DNA of 64,000 nt. Origin: Amycolatopsis jejuensis (GTDB lineage: Bacteria; Actinomycetota; Actinomycetes; Mycobacteriales; Pseudonocardiaceae). Numbering within the stretch: the stretch's first letter is position 1; every line of letters begins with the position of its first letter. The notes under the pieces are model-generated. The model had not been told where the DNA came from, ran no database searches, and saw only the letters and a program-made list of their open reading frames with translations. Made by a program: the position numbers and the translations under genes. The DNA lies in contig NZ_JNYZ01000042.1 of assembly GCF_000717335.1 (NCBI RefSeq), positions 1 to 64,000 of the forward strand. Direction: 5' to 3'. Below, piece by piece: positions 1-8,066 of this stretch.

Positions 1-103
1 GCTGGTGCAACGCCAGCCACACCACCACACCCACCCAACAGAAAACACCCCCACACCCACCACCAAGATCAACAAAACTCAACCCGGTGGATCCAGGTCT
101 GGG

Positions 104-126
104 TCCGTGAAGGTGGCCTTCACGGA
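104..126. repeat. Short palindromic intergenic repeat downstream of def (copy 1 of family)
   Basis: Perfect inverted repeat with ten-base arms TCCGTGAAGG and CCTTCACGGA around a TGG loop. It lies 25 bases past the def stop codon (def is on the minus strand), so it could act as a transcription terminator, although no T-run follows. The same arms recur at 4129, 27584, 44983 and 49103, always in intergenic DNA or at gene ends, which marks it as one member of a dispersed family. The rest of bases 1-150 is a C/A-rich stretch in which I see no gene. Confidence 0.75.
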
Positions 127-150
127 AGTGAAGCGAGGTGGGGCGGGGGG

Positions 151-717
151 TCAGGCGTCTGCTGGGGTTTTCGGGGGTAGCCAGCTCTGGCCTGGGGTGC
201 CCCAGCCGTTTTTCTTCAGCATCTTCTTTGCGGCGCGGGCGTGCCTGCCTACCAGGCGGTCCAGGTAGAGGTAACCGTCCAGGTGGTCGGTCTCGTGTTG
301 CAGGCAGCGGGCGAAGTAGCCGGTGCCTTCGACCTCGATCGGGGTGCCCTCGGGGTCGAAGCCGGTCACCTTGGCCCACGTTGCTCGGCCGGTCGGGTAC
401 GACTCGCCGGGGGCGGACAGGCAGCCTTCCCAGTCGTCGTCCGGGTCGGGCATTGTTTCCGGGATTTCCGAGGTCTCCAGTTTCGGGTTGACCACCGCGC
501 CGCGGTGCTGCGTGCCCTCGTCGTCCGGGCAGTCGTAGACGAACAGGCGCAGGTCGAGGCCGATCTGGTTGGCGGCAAGGCCGACGCCCTCGGCCGCATA
601 CATCGTCTCGAACATGTCGTCGACCAGCGTGCGTAGCTTGTCGTCGTACTCGGTGATCTCGCGCGTGGGCTGGTGCAGCACGGGGTCGCCGGCAATGCAG
701 ATGCGGTGGACGGTCAC
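151..717 (-). CDS. def: Peptide deformylase
   Basis: Removes the N-formyl group from nascent proteins in the cytoplasm; metal-dependent (Fe/Zn). The 188-residue protein has all three family motifs in order: [13 protein letters not shown] (metal-binding Cys) and QHETDHLDG (HExxH with catalytic Glu). I chose the GTG at 717, which gives the usual N-terminus [17 protein letters not shown]; the open frame extends upstream to 972 but that stretch has no family similarity and overlaps the divergent gene. Neighbours match the M. tuberculosis order Rv0429c-Rv0430-Rv0431. A hairpin of the repeat family lies just past its stop. Confidence 0.95.
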   Translation of the reverse strand: MTVHRICIAGDPVLHQPTREITEYDDKLRTLVDDMFETMYAAEGVGLAANQIGLDLRLFVYDCPDDEGTQHRGAVVNPKLETSEIPETMPDPDDDWEGCLSAPGESYPTGRATWAKVTGFDPEGTPIEVEGTGYFARCLQHETDHLDGYLYLDRLVGRHARAAKKMLKKNGWGTPGQSWLPPKTPADA

Positions 718-858
718 GGACGCCGAGTTTAGTCGGACCCTTCTGGTACACCTGGATCGGACCGTGACGCGCCGTGCCGGATGCCCATGTCGAGCGGGGG
801 TTCCGTGGTTCAATGGCGCCCGCGGAAGGGTACTGCCGACACCGATTGCGAGGACCGC

Positions 859-1167
859 ATGGACGCCGCGGAGTCGATGGCTGAGAACCAGCCGTCGCCG
901 CCGGAGACTGTCGGTGGCCTGACCGAGCGCGAGCTGGACATTCTCGCGTTCGAACGGCAGTGGTGGCGCCACGCCGGGGCGAAGGAGAACGCCATCCGGG
1001 AGCGCTTCTCGCTGTCCTCCACCCGCTACTACCAGCTGCTCAACACGCTGCTGGCCAAGCCGGAGGCGGTCGCGGCCGATCCGATGCTGGTCAAGCGGCT
1101 GCGCAAGACCCGCGCGGCCCGACAGCGCAAACGCGGAGCCCGGCGGCTGGGGATCGAACTGTCATGA
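859..1167 (+). CDS. DUF3263 protein (Rv0430-like)
   Basis: Small 102-residue protein with the DUF3263 core: [16 protein letters not shown], then a helix-rich segment with RYYQLLN, and a very basic C-terminus ([17 protein letters not shown]). The arrangement resembles a winged or helix-turn-helix DNA-binding fold, but no function is established to my knowledge. I use the ATG at 859; an upstream ATG at 781 would add residues of no conserved character. Its stop overlaps the next start in an ATGA, so it is translationally coupled to the LytR_C gene, as in the Rv0430-Rv0431 pair. Confidence 0.85.
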   Translation: MDAAESMAENQPSPPETVGGLTERELDILAFERQWWRHAGAKENAIRERFSLSSTRYYQLLNTLLAKPEAVAADPMLVKRLRKTRAARQRKRGARRLGIELS

Positions 1168-1802
1168 GCTTCTTCTCGGGACTGTCCCGGCCCCTGCGGG
1201 CCGCGGGCGTCGCGCTGATCGGGGTCGCTGTGGTCGCCGCCGTCATCGGGGGCGTCACCGTGCTCAACACCGGCAGCAGCAGCGACAACAACGCCGGGCC
1301 TACCAGCTCCGGCGAGCCGTCCGGCCCGGGTGGCGGGGCGCCGTCCAGCCCGGCTCCGTCGTCGGCCCCATCGTCAGCACCGTCGACAGCGCCCTCGACC
1401 ACTTCGTCGTCGGCCCCGCCGTCCTCCGCGCCTCCGTCTTCTCCGGCAGGTCAGCCGGGCCAGCCGGGAGGGCAGCAGGGCCCCGACCAGAAGGCCTCGA
1501 ACAAGTGGGTCACCCTGCGGGTTTACAACAACTCGCTGATCCAGCACCTCGCCGAGCAGGCCGCGGACGATTTCCGCCGCTCCGGATGGAACGTCGCCGA
1601 GATCGGCAACTACGCCCAGGGCGTCATCCAGCGGACCACGGCGTACTTCCGCCCTGGCACCGACGAGGAGGCCGCCGCGAAGCAGCTGGCCGCCGAGTTC
1701 GGCTTCCAGGCCCAGCCGCGCTTCGAGGGCATCCAGAACTCCAGCCCGGGTGTGATAGTGATCATCACGAAGGACTACCAGGCTGGCCGCAAGGGCAGCT
1801 GA
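1164..1802 (+). CDS. LytR C-terminal domain membrane protein (VirR/Rv0431-like)
   Basis: 212 residues: short cytoplasmic N-terminus, one membrane helix at about residues 13-32 (AAGVALIGVAVVAAVIGGV), a Ser/Pro/Gly-rich extracytoplasmic linker to about residue 110, and a LytR_C domain (WVTLRVYNNSLIQHLAEQAA through VIVIITKDY). In M. tuberculosis the syntenic gene Rv0431 (VirR) affects cell-envelope permeability and vesicle release; a related wall or envelope role here is inferred from position and domain. It starts in the four-base overlap with the DUF3263 gene and its stop is six bases from the stop of the convergent ATPase gene. Confidence 0.85.
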   Translation: MSFFSGLSRPLRAAGVALIGVAVVAAVIGGVTVLNTGSSSDNNAGPTSSGEPSGPGGGAPSSPAPSSAPSSAPSTAPSTTSSSAPPSSAPPSSPAGQPGQPGGQQGPDQKASNKWVTLRVYNNSLIQHLAEQAADDFRRSGWNVAEIGNYAQGVIQRTTAYFRPGTDEEAAAKQLAAEFGFQAQPRFEGIQNSSPGVIVIITKDYQAGRKGS

Positions 1803-1807
1803 CCCAC

Positions 1808-4096
1808 TTACGAGCGGTTCTGGGCCTCCGCGTACGCCTCCAGCGTTGCCAGCTGGGCGGCGTCCAGCGACGGCCGGACCACCTCGCGGGCCTTCGCCAG
1901 ATGCGCCGCGGTCACCTCGTGTGCCTCCAGCGACTCGCGCATCGCCGTGAGCGCGGCCTCCCTGATCAGCGCGGCGCAGTCGGCGGCCGAGTAGCCCTCC
2001 AGCGTGGCCGCGACAGCCGCGAGGTCGACGTCGGCGGCCAGCGGGGTGTGCTTGGCCGTCGCGGTGAGGATGGCCGTGCGGGATTCGGCGTCCGGCGGCG
2101 GCACGTAGATCCGGCGCTCCAGCCGACCGGGCCGCAGCAGCGCCGGGTCGACCAGCTCCGGCCGGTTCGTCGCCCCGAGCACCACGACCTCGCGCATCGG
2201 CTCCACGCCGTCGAGCTCGGTGAGCAGCGCCGCGACCACCCGGTCGGCCACTCCGGAGTCCGACGACTGACCGCGGCGCGGCGCGAGCGCGTCGATCTCG
2301 TCGAGGAAGATCAGCGCGGGCGCGGCGTCGGCGGCCCGGCGGAACAGGTCACGCACCGCCCGCTCCGACTCGCCGACCCACTTGTCCAGCAGCTCCGCGC
2401 CCTTGATCGCGAACACGTTCAGCGCGCCGGTCCCCGCGAGCGCGCGGACCAGGAACGTCTTGCCGCCGCCGGGCGGGCCGTACAGCAGCACCCCACGCGG
2501 CGGTTCGATGCCGAGGCGGGCGAACGAATCCGGGTACCGCAGCGGCCACAGCACGGTTTCGGTGAGCGACTCCTTGACCGCCGTCATGTTGCCGACGTCG
2601 TCGAGAGTCAGCCCGCCGGTGGCCAGATTGTCCGAAGTGGACAGTGAGATCGGCCGGACGGTGGTCAGCGCGTCGAGGAGGTCTTCCTGCGAGATGCGCG
2701 GCTCCTCGACGTCCCGCTGACGCAGCGCGGCCCGCAACGCCGCGTCCCGGCGCAGGGCGAGCAGGTCGGCGGCCACGAACCCGGGCGTTCGCTCGGCGAG
2801 GACACCCAGGTCCGCACTCGGTTCGACGGGTACGTCACGCAGCAGAATCCGCAGCAGCTCGACACGGGTTTTGGCGTCCGGCAGCGGCAGGCCCAGCTCG
2901 CGGTCGAGCAGGTCGGCAGCACGCAGCCGCGGGTCCACCGACTCGGCCCGCGCGGTCGTGGCCACCACCGCAAGCCCGTCCCGGCGGAGCGCACTGCGCA
3001 GCTCTTCCAGCACGACGGTCGCGACCGGAGGCGGTTGCGTGGCCGGGAGCAGCGCGTCGACGTCGTTGATCAACAGCACCCCGGGGCCATCACCCGAGGT
3101 GGCCCGGCCGATGGCTTCACGCAGCGAGCGGTGCGCCGCATTCGGCTCCAGCACGGCGATGTTGGGCGCGGTCAGCGACACGACGCGAACCTTCTCCGCC
3201 GCAGCAACCGACCGCACCAGCGTGGCCTTCCCGACACCTTCCGGCCCGGAAAGCAGAACGCCGAGATGCGCCGACGTACCCAGCCGCGCCAGTAGCTCCG
3301 GACGGCGGAAAGCCAGGTCAAACCACTCGGCAAGCTTGCGTGCGGCCCCCTCGGCCCCGACCAGATCCGCGACCGGCACGGCCTCGTCCTGCTCCTCGAC
3401 GCGCGCCTCGGTGATCACCTCTTCGACGATCTCCGCATCGAGATAATCCTCGGCCGCAGTAACCGCAGTGCTGCGGACCAGCGCAGTCGCATTGCGCGCG
3501 GGTGCCTCACCCGCTGGTTCGCCAGTCCGCGCCCCGTCCCGCCAACTGACCACAGTGGACGGTCCGACGACCACCGCACCGGCAGGCTCGGTAGCCGTGA
3601 CGGTGAGCAACTCGTTGGTCCAGGTAGCCCCGATCACGCGGGAAAGCTGCCCACGCACAGCGGCGACGTCCGAACCCGGCGCAGGCGCAAGATCCTGTGG
3701 TAGCAGGGAGACAGCATCGCCGCGGGTAAGTACCTTCCCGGTGAGCGCAAGCCGCAACGTATGCGGTGGCACGGAAACAGCCGCCAGCCGCGACCCCGAC
3801 ACGGTGACCGTACGCGCCGCGGCAACCTCCGCAGGCGCAACCACGATCTCCCCACCCTCGGCAACCCCGAGGTTGGACATGGTGACGTCATCGGTGAGCA
3901 CAACACCCGGCGTACTGCCCTCTTCGGCAGGCGCAGCCAGCGCAGCACTACGCCGCGCCCCAGTGAGGTGCACAGCATCCCAGGCACGCAACCCAAGCGC
4001 GTCGAGCACCTCCGGATGCAACCGCACGACGCCACGCCGAGCATCGAGCGCAGACGGAGTATGCCGGACAGTAAGGGTGATCTGCGGATCGCTCAC
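1808..4096 (-). CDS. AAA+ ATPase of the CDC48/VCP family (Rv0435c-like)
   Basis: 762 residues: N-terminal double-psi barrel-like region (about 1-190), then two AAA+ modules. D2 is intact: Walker A GPPGGGKT, Walker B LIFLDEID, and arginine-finger/SRH region GATNRPELVDPALLRPGR. D1 is degenerate: Walker A GPEGVGKAT but Walker B LLINDVDAL, lacking the DE pair, so D1 may bind ATP without hydrolysing it normally. Likely a protein-unfolding motor; the mycobacterial homologue is a recognised CDC48-like protein, but its substrates are not evident here. Start taken at GTG 4096 (VSDPQITLTV); an ATG at 4126 would add ten residues. It follows pssA on the same strand with a repeat element in the 56-base gap. 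Confidence 0.9.
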   Translation of the reverse strand: MSDPQITLTVRHTPSALDARRGVVRLHPEVLDALGLRAWDAVHLTGARRSAALAAPAEEGSTPGVVLTDDVTMSNLGVAEGGEIVVAPAEVAAARTVTVSGSRLAAVSVPPHTLRLALTGKVLTRGDAVSLLPQDLAPAPGSDVAAVRGQLSRVIGATWTNELLTVTATEPAGAVVVGPSTVVSWRDGARTGEPAGEAPARNATALVRSTAVTAAEDYLDAEIVEEVITEARVEEQDEAVPVADLVGAEGAARKLAEWFDLAFRRPELLARLGTSAHLGVLLSGPEGVGKATLVRSVAAAEKVRVVSLTAPNIAVLEPNAAHRSLREAIGRATSGDGPGVLLINDVDALLPATQPPPVATVVLEELRSALRRDGLAVVATTARAESVDPRLRAADLLDRELGLPLPDAKTRVELLRILLRDVPVEPSADLGVLAERTPGFVAADLLALRRDAALRAALRQRDVEEPRISQEDLLDALTTVRPISLSTSDNLATGGLTLDDVGNMTAVKESLTETVLWPLRYPDSFARLGIEPPRGVLLYGPPGGGKTFLVRALAGTGALNVFAIKGAELLDKWVGESERAVRDLFRRAADAAPALIFLDEIDALAPRRGQSSDSGVADRVVAALLTELDGVEPMREVVVLGATNRPELVDPALLRPGRLERRIYVPPPDAESRTAILTATAKHTPLAADVDLAAVAATLEGYSAADCAALIREAALTAMRESLEAHEVTAAHLAKAREVVRPSLDAAQLATLEAYAEAQNRS

Positions 4097-4128
4097 CCCA
4101 CCAACCCTAATGCCGCGCGGCCCCAACG

Positions 4129-4327
4129 TCCGTGAAGGCCACCTTCACGGAATCAGATTCCCTCATGGTTCCCTTCACAGCCCTTCACCACCCACCCAGC
4201 CGCACCCGCGCACCCAACGCGACCCGGCAGCCCAGACCCGGCCCTGCACCCCGATACGAAGCCAAAACACGTGCGGAGGGTGGTTGTCAAGGCATCTTTC
4301 CCGCCTTGACAACCACCCTCCGCACGT
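4129..4327 (-). repeat. Bipartite hairpin intergenic element, copy 1
   Basis: Read on the minus strand from 4327: a perfect 25-base-arm hairpin (arms 4303-4327 and 4269-4293) with nine-base loop GGGAAAGAT and core TTGTCAAGGC/GCCTTGACAA; then about 85 GC-rich bases with GGGTGCAGGGCCGGGTCTGG; then a palindromic module (4129-4182) with GTGAAGGGAACC, GGGAATCTGATT and the TCCGTGAAGG/CCTTCACGGA arms. The same parts in the same order recur on the plus strand at 44767-45067. The hairpin arms differ between the two copies but remain perfectly paired in each. The element overlaps the 3' end of the pssA frame and sits 33 bases upstream of the ATPase start. Confidence 0.85.
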
Positions 4328-5208
4328 AGCCGAACGAAATCCCCGCTGTTCCGCGGCAACCGCACCGCTCGCCGAGCCGCCCCGGCAACCCGCCCCGACG
4401 CAGGCCGCAGCCGCAATCGCCGATGACTCCGCGCCCGCCGGATCGCCCGCCGCTCCCGTGGCGGTACCTCCCAGGCCTCCGGATGCGCCGCCAGCCACCG
4501 ATGCCGGTAAACCGAGTACGGAATATGCAGCAAATACAGCACCAGCGCCGCACCCAGCGCCACCAGCGGGAACTGGATGATCGCCGCCGCCAGCAACCCG
4601 ACCCCGACCAGCAACGGCGCAATGGCCTTCGCGGGCGCCTTCACGGTCTTGAGCGACAACGTGGGAATCCGGCTGATCAACAGCACCGCAACCGCGATGG
4701 TCCAAGCAAGCACGACATACTGCTGCGACCACCACCCCTCGCCCCACTGCAGCGTCGCGATCAACGGCAGCATTGCGACCAGCCCACCCGCCGGAGCAGG
4801 TACGCCCACGAAGAACTCCGCGGCGTACGGCGGCTGTTCGGTGTCGTCGAGGAAGGTGTTGAACCGTGCGAGCCGCAGGATCATGCAGACCGCGAAGATC
4901 AGCGACGCGACCCAGCCGATGCGATCGCCGTGCGACTGCCACACGTACAGCACCAGCGCCGGCGCGACGCCGAACGAAATGCCGTCGGACAGCGAGTCGA
5001 GTTCGGCGCCCATTTTGGACGTCGCGTCGAGCAGGCGGGCGATGCGGCCGTCGAGGCTGTCGAGCACCGCGGCGATGCCGATGGACGCGATCGCCATGGC
5101 GTAGTTGCCGGTGAGCGCGAACTGCACGGCGGAAAGCCCGGCGCACAGCGCGAGCACGGTGATGGCGTTCGGCAGCAGCCGGATACCGGGGGTGGTCACG
5201 CGGACCAT
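4153..5208 (-). CDS. pssA: CDP-diacylglycerol-serine O-phosphatidyltransferase with element-encoded tail
   Basis: Membrane enzyme joining L-serine to CDP-diacylglycerol to make phosphatidylserine, the substrate of the adjacent Psd. The CDP-alcohol phosphotransferase signature is clear: DSLDGRIARLL followed by GAELDSLSDGISFG (D-x2-DG-x2-AR-x8-G-x3-D-x3-D). About six to eight membrane helices follow. The ATG at 5208 is two bases from the psd stop, so the two genes form an operon. The frame is 351 codons, longer than the roughly 280-300 usual; the last about 60 residues (from LRAEGGCQGG onward) are encoded by the intergenic hairpin element and end at a stop inside its palindromic module. The enzyme core is secure; whether the tail is made or retained is uncertain. 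Confidence 0.92.
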   Translation of the reverse strand: MVRVTTPGIRLLPNAITVLALCAGLSAVQFALTGNYAMAIASIGIAAVLDSLDGRIARLLDATSKMGAELDSLSDGISFGVAPALVLYVWQSHGDRIGWVASLIFAVCMILRLARFNTFLDDTEQPPYAAEFFVGVPAPAGGLVAMLPLIATLQWGEGWWSQQYVVLAWTIAVAVLLISRIPTLSLKTVKAPAKAIAPLLVGVGLLAAAIIQFPLVALGAALVLYLLHIPYSVYRHRWLAAHPEAWEVPPRERRAIRRARSHRRLRLRPASGRVAGAARRAVRLPRNSGDFVRLRAEGGCQGGKDALTTTLRTCFGFVSGCRAGSGLPGRVGCAGAAGWVVKGCEGNHEGI

Positions 5209-5210
5209 GG

Positions 5211-5924
5211 TCAGCCTTCTCCCAGCGGGGGCAGTTCGGCGAGCACCGTCTCGCCGCCGACGGTGCGCTGGCCCTTCGCGACCAGCACCCGGCTGCCCGG
5301 CGGCAGATACAGGTCGACGCGCGAGCCGAAGCGGATGATGCCGTACGTCTCGCCCGCGGCCACCTTGTCGCCCTCCCGGACGTCGCACCGGATGCGGCGC
5401 GCGACCAGACCGGCGATCTGCACGACGACGAGCTCGTGGCCGTCGGCCGTGTGCAGCACCACGGAGTTGCGTTCGTTGACCTCGCTCGCCTTGTCGAGGT
5501 CCGCGGAAAGGAACTTGCCCGGTTTGTACGCGACCTTCGACACGACGCCGGTGGCCGGCGTGCGCTGGACGTGCACGTCGTAGACCGAAAGGAACACGCT
5601 CACCCGCATCCGCGGCTCGGCGGGCAGCCCCAGCTCGGCGGGCGGGACGGCCTCCTCGATGAGCGAGACGATGCCGTCTGCCGCGGCGATGGCGACGTTG
5701 TCCCGCTCCGGCGGCACGCGCTTCGGCTCGCGGAAGAACGCCGTGGCGGCTGCGGTGGCGAGCCCGGAGACCAGGCCGAGCCGTTTCGAGAACCGGCGCA
5801 GGACGAGCGTCGCGGCCAGGCCGCCGAACAGGAACGGCCGTCCTGCCGGGTGCATCGGCGGGAACGTCTCGCGGGCGAGCCGGACAGCGTGCGCGAGGGG
5901 GTTACCGGTGGGCTGGCCGCTCAT
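5211..5924 (-). CDS. psd: Phosphatidylserine decarboxylase proenzyme
   Basis: Converts phosphatidylserine to phosphatidylethanolamine at the membrane. 237 residues, the short actinobacterial/PSD-A-like type. The self-cleavage site is RFGSRVD near residue 200, where the Ser of the Gly-Ser pair becomes the pyruvoyl prosthetic group; SVYDVHVQR is the conserved central motif. A hydrophobic segment near residues 30-60 fits membrane association. It precedes pssA by two bases, the same pair as Rv0437c-Rv0436c, so decarboxylase and synthase are co-expressed. Start ATG 5924. Confidence 0.95.
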   Translation of the reverse strand: MSGQPTGNPLAHAVRLARETFPPMHPAGRPFLFGGLAATLVLRRFSKRLGLVSGLATAAATAFFREPKRVPPERDNVAIAAADGIVSLIEEAVPPAELGLPAEPRMRVSVFLSVYDVHVQRTPATGVVSKVAYKPGKFLSADLDKASEVNERNSVVLHTADGHELVVVQIAGLVARRIRCDVREGDKVAAGETYGIIRFGSRVDLYLPPGSRVLVAKGQRTVGGETVLAELPPLGEG

Positions 5925-6149
5925 GGGTCGAGTTCCCCGCTGTTCGTTTTCGGTCGGAAAGGGTCCGATTCGGGCCTCCCCACGCTACCGCTCTGCCGCG
6001 GGCAGGCCCGGTGGCCCCTGGTCGTAAGGGTTGCCCCGGAGCGGGTGGGGGCGACCACAAAGCGGTAACGACGCGTCGAACAATCCGATAACACCGGGTA
6101 GTCGACGCCGCTCGGGACCGGTTCCCGGGCCGACCTGGCGAGGGAGACG

Positions 6150-6326
6150 ATGGCCATCCCCGATCTGCTCGCGCGGTTGCTGTGCGCCTGGCGCCGGGAC
6201 ATCGCGTCGGTGCCCCTGCCGCAGCTGGTGGACCCCGCATCCGGTGCCCGGCTGGTACGCGAAGCCGCCCGGGTGCGTGCGTCCCCCGACGATGCACGCA
6301 CCCGGGCGCGGAACGGTTCAGTCTAG
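6150..6326 (+). CDS. Small hypothetical protein, 58 residues
   Basis: A short open frame begins MAIPDLLARLLCAWRRDI and ends TRARNGSV. It has a good ribosome binding site, AGGGAG at 6141-6146, four bases from the ATG. The product is Arg- and Leu-rich with no membrane helix and no family I recognise. It lies alone between divergent-side psd and the convergent GlsB-type gene. Codon third positions are GC-rich, as in neighbours, but the length is too small to prove coding. Could be a real small protein or chance. Confidence 0.4.
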   Translation: MAIPDLLARLLCAWRRDIASVPLPQLVDPASGARLVREAARVRASPDDARTRARNGSV

Positions 6327-6365
6327 TCCGCGGCCGGGCCGTTCTGACAGATCGTCGGGAAACCG

Positions 6366-6650
6366 TTACAAACGGTCACGGTTCCGGTTGCCGATGGCGC
6401 TGACCAGCCGCAGTACCAGCAGCAGCGCAATCGCTCCGAGAATCGCGACCCCGAAGCTCGGGAAATCGAACTCGAAGTGCCGTTCCTGGCCGGTTGCGAG
6501 CCGGTAGACGAAGCCGCCGAGTGCCGCTCCGAGCACTCCGACGAGCACGCTGACCAGACACCCCTGCCGCCGCCGCTCGGACCCGCCGACGACCAGGTTC
6601 GCGAGCCACCCGACCAGTGCCCCGAAGACGATCCACAGGATGATGCCCAT
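6366..6650 (-). CDS. GlsB/YeaQ/YmgE family small membrane protein
   Basis: 94 residues, the transglycosylase-associated/GlsB family. Three hydrophobic segments: MGIILWIVFGALVGWLANLV, a Gly-rich second helix (CLVSVLVGVLGAALGGFVY) and FGVAILGAIALLLVLRLV. The family is stress-induced in several bacteria; no biochemical role is established. Monocistronic by position, between moeA and the small ORF on the opposite strand. Start ATG 6650. Confidence 0.85.
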   Translation of the reverse strand: MGIILWIVFGALVGWLANLVVGGSERRRQGCLVSVLVGVLGAALGGFVYRLATGQERHFEFDFPSFGVAILGAIALLLVLRLVSAIGNRNRDRL

Positions 6651-6740
6651 GTCATCCGAGGATACCGGGGTTTTGCCGGGCGGCGGCGAAACTGCCGGTC
6701 GGCGTCCGTTGTGGACGATGCCGATCTCTTGCCGGGCAAG

Positions 6741-7943
6741 CTAAAGCAGCAGTACGTCGACCTCGTCGCCGCGCTGTGCATCTCCGGTCTCTTCTGGGAG
6801 CACGATCAGGCAGTTCGCCTGGGTGAAGGCCGCCAGCAGGTGCGAGCCGGGGCCGCCGCGCGGGCCGACCTCACCGGTCACCTCGCCTTCGGCCTGGGTG
6901 TAGAAACCGCGGCGGTACTGGCGGCGGCCCAGTGGCGTCGGCATGTCCTCGGTGAGCCGGGCGCGCACCCGGCGGCGGTCGATCGCCGTGTGCCCCATTG
7001 CCGACAGCAGTGCCGGGCGCAGGAACGCCTCGAACGACACCAGCACGCTCACCGGGTTTCCCGGCAGCGTCACGACCGGTACCCCGTTCCAGCGGCCGCA
7101 GCCCTGCGGTCCGCCCGGTTGCATGGCGATTTTCCGGAATTCCACGCCCTGCCCGGTCAGCGCGTCCTTGACCACCTCGTACGCGCCCGCCGAAACTCCG
7201 CCGGACGTGAGCAACAGGTCGGCATTCGCCAGCCGGGGTTCGATGATCTTGCGGAACTCCTCGACGTCATCGACGACGCTGCGGATCACGTCCACCCGGC
7301 AGCCGAGACCGCGCAGCGCAGCCGCCAACATCACGCTGTTCGATTCGTAGATCTGCCCGTGCCGCAACGGGTTCGGCGCTTCGACGAGCTCGGTTCCGGT
7401 CGACACCACGAGCACCGAAAGCGGCCGGTACACCTCGAGCTCGGCCAGCCCGACCGCCGCCGCGAGACCCAAGTGCGAATGGCCCAGCACGGTGCCTGCG
7501 CGCAGCGCGATAGTCCCCTTCGTGACGTCCTCGCCGGTACGCCGGATGTGGTTGCCGGAGGACGCCGCACGCGAGATGCGGACCTCGGTGGTGCCGCGGT
7601 CGGTGTCCTCCACCATCACGATCGCGTTCGCGCCCGGCGGGAGCGGCGCGCCGGTCATGATCCGCTGAGCGGTACCCGGTTTCAGCGGCTCGACGTCGAC
7701 GCGCCCGGCCGGGATGTCGTCGGCCACCGGCAGGACCACCGGAACCTCGGCGACGTCCTCGGCGCGCACGGCGTACCCGTCCATCGCGGAGTTGTCGAAC
7801 GGCGGCAGCGCGACGTCGGCGAGCACGTCGCGGGCCAGGACAAGCCCCGCGGCATCGGCGAGGGGGACAGTGGTCACGGGTGCGCGGCCGAGCAGTTCGG
7901 TCACGGTCTCGCGGTAGGCGTCGACGGAGATCACGCGGACCAT
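6741..7943 (-). CDS. moeA: Molybdopterin molybdenumtransferase MoeA
   Basis: Inserts molybdate into adenylylated molybdopterin, the last step of Mo-cofactor synthesis. 400 residues with N-terminal MoeA domains (LPPFDNSAMDGYAVRAED), the MoCF-binding domain (TGTELVEAPNPLRHGQIYESN, TSGGVSAGAYE) and C-terminal domain IV. It occupies the place of moeA2 (Rv0438c) next to psd. Partner enzymes are encoded 40 kb away at 49-53 kb. Start ATG 7943 (MVRVISVDAYR); the open frame continues upstream without similarity. Confidence 0.94.
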   Translation of the reverse strand: MVRVISVDAYRETVTELLGRAPVTTVPLADAAGLVLARDVLADVALPPFDNSAMDGYAVRAEDVAEVPVVLPVADDIPAGRVDVEPLKPGTAQRIMTGAPLPPGANAIVMVEDTDRGTTEVRISRAASSGNHIRRTGEDVTKGTIALRAGTVLGHSHLGLAAAVGLAELEVYRPLSVLVVSTGTELVEAPNPLRHGQIYESNSVMLAAALRGLGCRVDVIRSVVDDVEEFRKIIEPRLANADLLLTSGGVSAGAYEVVKDALTGQGVEFRKIAMQPGGPQGCGRWNGVPVVTLPGNPVSVLVSFEAFLRPALLSAMGHTAIDRRRVRARLTEDMPTPLGRRQYRRGFYTQAEGEVTGEVGPRGGPGSHLLAAFTQANCLIVLPEETGDAQRGDEVDVLLL

Positions 7944-8008
7944 CCTCCCCCGTCGGCGCGGTCGTGCAACACTCTCCCGGCACTGTCGGGAGCACGGGGA
8001 GAGATCTG

Positions 8009-8065
8009 ATGCAGTTTCCGGTCCGCCACCATGCCGGGCGCGCCGTGCCCGGGTACCCCCGCTGA
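8009..8065 (+). CDS. Possible 18-residue leader peptide upstream of the AIM24 gene
   Basis: ATG at 8009 is preceded at five bases by a strong Shine-Dalgarno GGGGAGAG (7996-8003), much better than anything in front of the downstream ATG at 8067. The frame reads MQFPVRHHAGRAVPGYPR and stops one base before the AIM24 start. This arrangement suggests translational coupling through a leader peptide. The alternative is that the ribosome site belongs to a longer gene later broken by a frameshift. No function known. Confidence 0.35.
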   Translation: MQFPVRHHAGRAVPGYPR

Positions 8066-8066
8066 C

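Noticed and set aside
718..972. N-terminal extension of peptide deformylase
   Set aside because: No similarity to the family and overlaps the divergent DUF3263 gene and its promoter; GTG 717 gives the standard length.
4129..4327. Insertion sequence or classic MITE
   Set aside because: No transposase, no terminal inverted repeats at the element ends and no target duplication that I can identify; the inverted repeats are internal hairpins.
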